NCBI GenBank assembly: GCA_020216965.1
Contig: JAIWOJ010000015.1
Span: 1 to 12,164, forward strand
DNA: 12,164 nt
DNA from: Prosthecobacter sp.
GTDB taxonomy: Bacteria > Verrucomicrobiota > Verrucomicrobiia > Verrucomicrobiales > Verrucomicrobiaceae
Direction: 5' to 3'
Shown: in pieces, positions 7,262-12,164 of the stretch
Position numbering within the stretch: position 1 is the stretch's first letter
Layout: each line of letters starts with the position of its first letter
Translations under genes and position numbers: made by a program
Notes under the pieces: generated by a model
Told to the model about the DNA's origin: nothing
Databases searched by the model: none
Seen by the model: only the letters and a program-made list of their open reading frames with translations

Positions 7262-8542
7262 ATGAGTCCTACCTTCACCTTTTCTCTTCTCTCCATCGCA
7301 TTTTATGCGGTGCTGGTCGCTCGGCTTCCTGCCCAGACTTCGGCCCAGTTTCAGGCCCAGCGCTCTCAGAAATATCAATACTCCACCTTTACGGCGATGT
7401 CCTCCCCGGTGGTCTTGCCGATGGATGGTAAGGTTGACTCAGCAGATTGGCTGACGGGACTGGATGTGAGCTTGGCGGACAAAATCTTTCCCCATGTGCA
7501 TTTTGACACGGCTTTTGGCACCAGCAGCATCGACCAAGAGGACCTTGCCGCTGGTCACCATGATCCAGTGCGACGCGATGGGGTGACCTTTCAAAATATC
7601 GAATTTTCTCTCTCCGGCCGCTTGGACGATCACAATGAGTTTTTTGTCACCTACGCGGGGGCGGTAGGGGAGGACGATCACTTTGAACCCATCTTTGAAG
7701 AGGCATTTTGGAAGTTCAAAAACCTGCCAGGTGGGTTTGAGCTGCGTCTTGGGCGCGTGTACAACCGCTTTGGCATCCAAAACACATACCACCCCCATGG
7801 CTTTGATTGGGTGGATCAATACTTAGTGAATACTCGTATGCTTGGGGATGATTCATTGACGACATTAGGCGTGGAGCTGACCTGGATCGCGCCACTGCCT
7901 TGGCTTTCTCAGTTTGACTTTTCCGTCGGAGAGCCACCGAGCCATGATGGTCACGCGCATCATGAGGACGAGGAGGAACACCGCTATGCCGCAGACGAAT
8001 CATACTTTTCTGAAGACGCCATCACCTACACCCTAAACTGGACGAATGTGTTCAATTACAATGACTTCCACCAGTTTCGTGCTGGGCTTTCCGGGGCATG
8101 GGGTGACAATGCTAGTGAGCAGCGCACCAGCATCTACGGCGCGCACTTTGAATATCAATGGCGTGAAAACGGCTTTGATCCAGGGGGTCGCTACTTTCGT
8201 GTGCGGTCGGAGGCGATGATGAATCGCTTCAAGGTGGAGGATGAGATTGATGACACGCGGCCTTTGAGGACTCAGCAGGATTTCGGCTGCTACCTGAGCC
8301 TGCTCTATGGCCTGCCGAACAATCTGGAATTTGGCCTGAGGGGAGAGTTTGTCTCAGGAAATAGTGAGACCGGTCAGGACAGCCGCTTCCGTTGCAGCCC
8401 AGGGATTACCTGGTATGCGAATGACGCACGCACGCTACGCCTGCGCCTGCAGTACAATTATGATAACTCCAACAAACGCGGCACGGACCACGCGGTGTGG
8501 GCTCAGGTCAGCCTAGCCTGGGGCGGGCCAGAAGTCCGCTAA
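7262..8542 (+). CDS. Predicted outer-membrane beta-barrel (porin-like) protein, possible zinc channel
   Basis: A 426-residue protein with a Sec signal peptide (hydrophobic about 7-20, cleavage probably near LPAQ/TSAQ, 24-29), then alternating amphipathic, aromatic-rich strands typical of an outer-membrane barrel (for example FEYQW, GCYLSLLYGL, TLRLRLQYNY). The last strand, AVWAQVSLAW, is near the C-terminus and is followed by six extra residues, whereas many barrels end on an aromatic residue. An early block reads NIEFSLSGRLDDHNEFFVTY and the strand ELRLGRVYNRFG resembles porin-type proteins. A predicted surface or lumen loop at about 227-245 carries HDGHAHHEDEEEH, a likely metal-binding patch; HH also occurs at 99-100 and HPH at 177-179. 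No TonB box or plug domain is seen. It precedes a ZnuA-like gene by 35 bp, so passage of zinc across the outer membrane is the likely role (inference). The start has no Shine-Dalgarno sequence. Confidence 0.75.
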   Translation: MSPTFTFSLLSIAFYAVLVARLPAQTSAQFQAQRSQKYQYSTFTAMSSPVVLPMDGKVDSADWLTGLDVSLADKIFPHVHFDTAFGTSSIDQEDLAAGHHDPVRRDGVTFQNIEFSLSGRLDDHNEFFVTYAGAVGEDDHFEPIFEEAFWKFKNLPGGFELRLGRVYNRFGIQNTYHPHGFDWVDQYLVNTRMLGDDSLTTLGVELTWIAPLPWLSQFDFSVGEPPSHDGHAHHEDEEEHRYAADESYFSEDAITYTLNWTNVFNYNDFHQFRAGLSGAWGDNASEQRTSIYGAHFEYQWRENGFDPGGRYFRVRSEAMMNRFKVEDEIDDTRPLRTQQDFGCYLSLLYGLPNNLEFGLRGEFVSGNSETGQDSRFRCSPGITWYANDARTLRLRLQYNYDNSNKRGTDHAVWAQVSLAWGGPEVR

Positions 8543-8577
8543 GCCCTCTGAGTGTGGTGCGTATCTAATGAGTTCCT

Positions 8578-9477
8578 ATGAAATCACTGCTGATCCCCCT
8601 CCTGCTTGTGCTAGCCAGCTCAAGCCATGCTGCCGTTAAGGTGGCGACACTACATCCCATCCTGGCGGATCTCGCCCGACAGGTCGGTGGGGATCAAGTG
8701 GAGGTCGTCGAGGTGCTGAAGGCAGGCGGGGATGTGCATCACTTTGAGCCTGCGGCGCGGGATATCGCCGCCATGCGCGGAGCCACGCTCTTGCTAGCGA
8801 TGGGCAAGCATTTGGAAGGCTACCTAGACAAGCTTCGTGATAGCCTGGGCGCTGGCGTCAAGATCGTGGAGGTAGGGAGACCCATCCCATCCCTGAAGCT
8901 GGACCCGTCTCAGGAAGTTTTCGTGTGCTGTCCAAACCATGCGCATAGCAGCATCGATCCCCACTGGTGGCACAGCGCTGAAAACATGAAGCGTGCTGCG
9001 CGCGTGCTGGCGGATGAACTCACCAGCGCTGATCCAGCCAACAAAGACAGCTACGCCGCCGGTGCAAAGGCAGCCAGCAAGCGCTTTGACGAGCTGAAGC
9101 GCTGGGCGCAGCAGCAGATCAGCGCCATCCCGCGCTCTGACCGCAGGCTCGTCACTGCCCACGCGGCCTTTGGCTACTTTTGCAAAGAGTATGGTTTCAA
9201 AAGTGTGCCCGTGTTAGGCATCGGACGTGGGGATGATGCATCGCCTCAATACATCGCCCAAACGATCCAGGTGATCCGGGACCAAAAAATTCGTGCCGTT
9301 TTTCCTGAGGATCAGGCAAATCCCAAGGTGCTTTCTGAAATCGTCCGCAGCACTGGCGTAAAAATGGGCACGCCCCTCGTGGCTGATGGCACCGCGCTCG
9401 ATGCACATACCTTTGAGACAATGCTGGCACATAATGTCCGCGCCATCGTGGCTGCCTTAGGCACGACGGGGCAGTAA
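8578..9477 (+). CDS. znuA: ZnuA/TroA-family periplasmic metal-binding protein of an ABC importer
   Basis: A 299-residue solute-binding protein of the cluster A-I (zinc/manganese) family. It has a signal peptide MKSLLIPLLLVLASSSHA, with cleavage expected after residue 18 and no lipobox Cys. The family's metal ligands are visible: H54/H55 in VHHFEP, H129 in DPHWW, H195 in TAHAAFGYF and an acidic C-lobe ligand, E245 or D270 (ADGT). A short insert, FVCCPNHAHSS (115-125), with two Cys and two His stands where zinc-specific members often carry a His-rich loop, so zinc is favoured over manganese, though not proved. It would pass the metal to an inner-membrane permease. No permease or ATPase gene follows here; a convergent gene does, so the partners lie elsewhere. 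GAG at 8570-8572 could serve as a weak ribosome-binding site. It is probably co-transcribed with the barrel gene. The symbol is by family resemblance. Confidence 0.88.
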   Translation: MKSLLIPLLLVLASSSHAAVKVATLHPILADLARQVGGDQVEVVEVLKAGGDVHHFEPAARDIAAMRGATLLLAMGKHLEGYLDKLRDSLGAGVKIVEVGRPIPSLKLDPSQEVFVCCPNHAHSSIDPHWWHSAENMKRAARVLADELTSADPANKDSYAAGAKAASKRFDELKRWAQQQISAIPRSDRRLVTAHAAFGYFCKEYGFKSVPVLGIGRGDDASPQYIAQTIQVIRDQKIRAVFPEDQANPKVLSEIVRSTGVKMGTPLVADGTALDAHTFETMLAHNVRAIVAALGTTGQ

Positions 9478-9482
9478 ATAAC

Positions 9483-10154
9483 TCAAGGCTGCGTTTCCAA
9501 CAGCAGCTCATCTTCTGTCACGGTCGCCTTTTTGATCGCGCTGAGCACGGGACCGATGACTTCCATTTTCTGATATGGGGCTAGCCATGTCCAGGCTCCC
9601 ATGCCGCTAATAAAGCCCTCTGCCACCTCACGCCCAGGGACTTTTACATCCGCCACACGCGCATCGACACCTAGATTATGGGTGAAGACCTCCAGCTCAG
9701 CCGTGCCATTGAGGTAGCGTTTTTTCCCTTCCCAGAATTTGATGCGGTTCAGCGGTAGGCTGACACGCCCTTCGACACGATTCTTCGCTGGGTTCAGCTT
9801 CTCAAAACGCACCATGTCCCGGTAGCTCCCGTATCCGCTATCTGGCGCAAGCAAAAGCAAGCCATTCAGTTCCGCCAGGCTGAGGCTCAGGCTCGCCTTG
9901 CCCCCTGCTCTCGCCTCGGCAGCAAAAGTGGCCAGTTTCGTCTCAAGAGTTTTCCGTTCCGCCTCCGATAGCGAGATGGGCGGCAGCACGACAGGTGCAT
10001 CTTCTGCAAAAACCGAGATCGCTCTGTCTTGGGAGATGAGAGACCAAGCACTCCAGCCAATGATTCCCAGAAAAACTAGGACTGCCATGGACATAATGAA
10101 GCAGCCATAGAAGGGGTTAAATTCAGCGGTGGGGATTTTTTCGATTTTGGCCAT
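9483..10154 (-). CDS. Conserved-looking single-pass membrane protein of unknown function
   Basis: A 223-residue protein that I do not recognise. It has a short charged N-terminus (MAKIEKIPTAEFNPFYG), one membrane segment at about 17-40 (CFIMSMAVLVFLGIIGW) and then about 180 residues probably outside the cytoplasm. The motif SLSLSLAELNGLLLL (88-102) followed by beta-rich segments (RVEGRVSLPLN, NGTAELEVF, VDARVADVKV) loosely recalls YpmS/DUF2140-like or other small lipid-binding-type anchored proteins, but the likeness is too weak for a name. It is transcribed away from nusA and converges on the metal-binding protein gene, with 5 bp between stops. AGGA lies 3 nt before the ATG, closer than ideal. 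A second start at Met21 would cut into the membrane segment, so the first Met is kept. Confidence 0.75.
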   Translation of the reverse strand: MAKIEKIPTAEFNPFYGCFIMSMAVLVFLGIIGWSAWSLISQDRAISVFAEDAPVVLPPISLSEAERKTLETKLATFAAEARAGGKASLSLSLAELNGLLLLAPDSGYGSYRDMVRFEKLNPAKNRVEGRVSLPLNRIKFWEGKKRYLNGTAELEVFTHNLGVDARVADVKVPGREVAEGFISGMGAWTWLAPYQKMEVIGPVLSAIKKATVTEDELLLETQP

Positions 10155-10312
10155 GAATCCTGATCTTGGCAGAAAGCAGAAAAAGCCTTGCAGGGCAAGC
10201 GGCCCCTCACCCTTCCTCTGCCCTACGGAGAAGCATCTACTTTTGACTTGATGATTCCCCTGCTAGCTCTACTCTACAGACTTCCTTTCCCGGGCCATGT
10301 TTGTTTCATCGT
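10155..10312. promoter_or_regulatory. Divergent intergenic region, nusA leader and upstream
   Basis: The gap between the divergent membrane-protein gene and nusA must hold the nusA promoter, because the neighbour is on the other strand. TTGACT (10243-10248) is a fair -35, but 16-18 bp further on there is only GCTCTA/CTCTAC, a poor -10. TTGGCA (10164-10169) is another weak -35. A small hairpin CTTGC-AGG-GCAAG sits at about 10187-10199, followed by a pyrimidine-rich stretch. The promoter is not settled. Confidence 0.35.
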
Positions 10313-10341
10313 GAGAGTGGGGTGCGCCCCGCTCTCTTTTT
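10313..10341 (+). terminator. Intrinsic terminator in the nusA leader (candidate attenuator)
   Basis: GAGAGTGGGG (10313-10322) pairs with CCCCGCTCTC (10327-10336) over ten positions, nine Watson-Crick pairs and one U-G, around the tetraloop UGCG, followed directly by five T (10337-10341). This is the form of a strong Rho-independent terminator, oriented on the plus strand only. It ends 23 nt before the nusA ATG, which leaves no room for a promoter after it. It must therefore lie inside the nusA transcript and is best read as an attenuator. Confidence 0.75.
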
Positions 10342-10351
10342 GTCTGGGGAT

Positions 10352-10355
10352 GGAG
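10352..10355 (+). promoter_or_regulatory. Ribosome-binding site of nusA
   Basis: GGAG lies 9 nt upstream of the ATG at 10365. It supports that start over the in-frame ATG at 10350, which it overlaps, and over the more distant ATG at 10188. It also lies just 3' of the leader terminator, so the hairpin itself does not cover it. Confidence 0.6.
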
Positions 10356-10364
10356 CGATTTTTT

Positions 10365-11624
10365 ATGACCTCGGAACTCAAAGCATTATTCGATTACTAC
10401 GAGAGGGAGAAAGGCATCGACCGTGAACGCATGGTCGAAGTGCTCTCCCAAGCGCTTCTCGCGGCCTCGAAAAAAAGCATCGGTCCTGCACGGGAGCTAC
10501 GCATCGAGATCAACCCCGACAAAGGCAGCATCAAGGCCTTTGCCAAGCTGATCGCCGTGGAAAAGGTCACCAATCCTTTCGAGGAGATTTCGCTAGAAAA
10601 AGCGCTTAAACGAAAAAAAGACGCCCAGTTGGGAGATGAGATCGAACTCGAAGTCACCCCCCAAAACATGGGCCGCATCGCTGCCCAGACGGCCAAGCAG
10701 ACCATGATGCAGCGCGTGCGCATGGCTGAAAAAGAAAATCTCTACGACGAATTTAAGGATCGCACAGGCGATGTCGTGAACGGCACCATCCGCCGCTTTG
10801 ATAAGAGCGACGTCATCGTGGACTTGGGCAAGTTTGAGGGTGTCATGCCCAACAAGGAGCGCGTGCCGACCGAGGAATACACCATCGGCGACCGGATGCG
10901 TTTTTATGTCAAATCAGTAGAAAAAGAAGGCGCGCGCGGTCCAGAAATCATCCTCAGCCGTTCCCATGTGAACTTTGTGCGCCGCCTCTTTGAGTTTGAG
11001 GTAGCCGAAATCGGAGACCATACCGTCGAGATCACCAGCATCGCTCGCGAGCCAGGGTACCGCACCAAGGTCGCCGTCCACAGCGGCGATAAAAAAGTGG
11101 ACCCTGTGGGTGCCTGTGTCGGACTCAAAGGCAACCGCGTCAAAAACATCGTTCGTGAGCTGAACAATGAAAAGGTGGACATCATCGCATGGTCCCCTGA
11201 CCCTGTGGAGTTCATCAAAAAGGCTCTAGAGCCCGTCAAAGTGGTCAGCATTCAGGTCGCCCCTGATAAAAAATCAGCCCGCCTCACCGTGCGCGAAGAG
11301 GATCTGTCCAAAGCCATCGGACGCCGCGGCCAGAATGCCCGCCTGACCTCGCGGCTCGTCGGCATGGAGTTACAGATTGAGCGTGATGAACACGCAGAGG
11401 AAGTCTTTGAAGGCCAGATGGACCACGCGGCCCAAGACCTCGTGAAGACTCTCGGCATTAACCTAGAGACCGCCCGCAAGCTCGTCATGGGCGGCATGGG
11501 AGATCTCCAAGTCCTCCGCCAAGTCGAAGTCGAGGACGTCATCGACGCCCTTGCCGGTGACGAAATGCTCGGCCGCCAGGTTTTTGAGCGCATCCAGTCC
11601 TACACCCCCATCCACGGAGAGTAG
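10365..11624 (+). CDS. nusA: Transcription termination/antitermination factor NusA
   Basis: A 419-residue NusA, the RNA-polymerase-bound factor that modulates pausing, intrinsic termination and antitermination. Domains in order: N-terminal polymerase-binding domain about 1-128, S1 about 134-198 (GDVVNGTIRRFDKSDVIVDL), KH1 about 200-276 (GACVGLKGNRVKNIV), KH2 about 280-345 (KAIGRRGQNARLTSR), and one C-terminal helix-hairpin-helix/AR-like repeat about 354-415 (LVKTLGINLETARKLV). Escherichia coli NusA, about 495 residues, has two such repeats, so this is a one-repeat form. I start at 10365 (MTSELKAL) because that aligns with known NusA N-termini and a GGAG lies 9 nt upstream. The frame is open back to 10188, but the extra 59 residues are not NusA-like and span a terminator hairpin. 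ATG at 10350 is a minor alternative. The usual rimP neighbour is absent; probable infB follows after 81 bp. Confidence 0.96.
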   Translation: MTSELKALFDYYEREKGIDRERMVEVLSQALLAASKKSIGPARELRIEINPDKGSIKAFAKLIAVEKVTNPFEEISLEKALKRKKDAQLGDEIELEVTPQNMGRIAAQTAKQTMMQRVRMAEKENLYDEFKDRTGDVVNGTIRRFDKSDVIVDLGKFEGVMPNKERVPTEEYTIGDRMRFYVKSVEKEGARGPEIILSRSHVNFVRRLFEFEVAEIGDHTVEITSIAREPGYRTKVAVHSGDKKVDPVGACVGLKGNRVKNIVRELNNEKVDIIAWSPDPVEFIKKALEPVKVVSIQVAPDKKSARLTVREEDLSKAIGRRGQNARLTSRLVGMELQIERDEHAEEVFEGQMDHAAQDLVKTLGINLETARKLVMGGMGDLQVLRQVEVEDVIDALAGDEMLGRQVFERIQSYTPIHGE

Positions 11625-11705
11625 CCATGAGCCTCTCTCCAGCCATCTTCCCGCCCCCTTTACCGACAGCTTCATCCGACGCTCTCCAGACGCCCACCCT
11701 CCCTC

Positions 11706-12164
11706 ATGCCTCCCCGTTCCTCCTCATCAAAAACCAGCAAAGACACCCCCGGCAGCGAAGTCGCTGAACCTGAGGTGCTGGAGAGCGCCCCCACGCCCAA
11801 AAAGGCGAAAAAAAAGGAGGTTCTCTCGCTGATTGATGAGGAAAAGCCCGCCAAACCTAAAGCGGCACGCAAAGAAGGCAGCGTCCTTCCCGCCATCGGT
11901 GCCAAACCCACTGCCCCCGAGCCGGTCCAGCCCCAAGAGCCAGACCCCGCAGAACCCGTCAAAAAGACGGTAGATGACCAGAAAAAGGAGGCGCTGAACC
12001 TCTTTGAGGAGGACGAAAAACCCAAAGTCAAACGCGCCCGTCCTGCCGAGGCCGTCGCTGTCACCGCCTTCCCCCCCATCTCAAAACTCAAAGACGCAGG
12101 TCCTGTCGCAGGTCCCGTCGTAGCACCGGTCATCAGCGCCACACCGCCCAAGACACCGCCCGCT
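11706..12164 (+). CDS. infB: Probable translation initiation factor IF-2, N-terminal part (runs off the window)
   Basis: The first 153 codons of an open frame that reaches the window end without a stop. The frame has a stop at 11628-11630 and no other ATG, GTG or TTG before 11706, so the start is fixed. The translation is low-complexity and rich in Lys, Ala, Pro and Glu (KKAKKKEVL, EPVQPQEPDPAEP), typical of the long disordered N-terminal extensions of IF-2. None of the G-domains lies inside the window, so the assignment rests on composition and on the widespread nusA-infB gene order. Two related motifs, KKEVLSLIDEEKP (36-48) and KKEALNLFEEDEKP (93-106), form an internal repeat. No Shine-Dalgarno sequence is visible; the upstream sequence is C-rich. 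It is probably co-transcribed with nusA. Confidence 0.72.
   Translation, partial: MPPRSSSSKTSKDTPGSEVAEPEVLESAPTPKKAKKKEVLSLIDEEKPAKPKAARKEGSVLPAIGAKPTAPEPVQPQEPDPAEPVKKTVDDQKKEALNLFEEDEKPKVKRARPAEAVAVTAFPPISKLKDAGPVAGPVVAPVISATPPKTPPA

Noticed and set aside
10243..10271. TTGACT as the nusA promoter
   Set aside because: No acceptable -10 lies at 16-18 bp. Kept only as a weak possibility within the intergenic entry.
10188..10364. N-terminal extension of NusA (59 extra residues from ATG at 10188)
   Set aside because: The extension is unlike any NusA N-terminus and spans the leader terminator hairpin. The ATG at 10365 has a GGAG and matches the family start.
11627..11767. Small open frame MSLSPAIF... 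right after nusA
   Set aside because: About 46 codons, overlapping the probable infB start in another frame, with no ribosome-binding site or recognisable motif. Probably chance.
11672..12151. Minus-strand open frame opposite infB
   Set aside because: Low-complexity Ser/Gly/Ala translation that mirrors the biased codons of the plus-strand gene; a shadow frame.

Overview
The window looks like chromosomal DNA of a Gram-negative bacterium, most likely of the Verrucomicrobiota (Prosthecobacter/Verrucomicrobium-like). This is an inference. It rests on a GC content that looks to be in the mid-50s, mostly weak Shine-Dalgarno sequences, a set of prepilin genes with a GspE/PilB-type ATPase, an outer-membrane barrel protein, and a nusA gene followed by a protein with a long Lys/Ala/Pro/Glu-rich N-terminus like the IF-2 extensions I associate with that phylum. 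No rRNA, tRNA, CRISPR array, insertion sequence or phage gene was seen.

Left half (about 155-7099, all minus strand). One compact operon reads right to left: three type IV prepilin-like proteins (7099-6605, 6608-6186, 6166-5642), a type II secretion/type IV pilus assembly ATPase (5614-3443), a single-domain response regulator (3428-2985) and a large membrane-bound hybrid histidine kinase (2988-208). Two junctions are ATGA stop/start overlaps and the other gaps are 14-27 bp. A hairpin with a pyrimidine-rich tail just past the kinase stop (about 155-184) probably ends the transcript. The layout suggests a pilus or pseudopilus apparatus made together with its own phosphorelay. No inner-membrane platform protein, secretin or prepilin peptidase is present, so the system must be completed elsewhere.

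Middle (7100-9477, plus strand). An AT-rich divergent intergenic region leads into a two-gene unit: a predicted outer-membrane beta-barrel protein with a His/Asp/Glu-rich loop, then a ZnuA/TroA-type metal-binding periplasmic protein. Together they suggest uptake of zinc, or possibly manganese, across the outer membrane and periplasm. The ABC permease and ATPase are not in the window. Inverted repeats around a TTGACA box upstream could be a metal-responsive operator.

Right part (9483-12164). A conserved-looking but unrecognised single-pass membrane protein lies on the minus strand, its stop 5 bp from that of the metal-binding protein. Divergent from it is nusA (start at 10365), followed by the first 153 codons of a probable infB (IF-2) that runs off the window. 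There is no rimP next to nusA. The most striking non-coding element is a strong intrinsic terminator-like hairpin (10-bp stem, UGCG loop, five U) ending only 23 nt before the nusA start codon. It looks like an attenuator in the nusA leader, and an upstream segment could pair with its 5' arm as an antiterminator.
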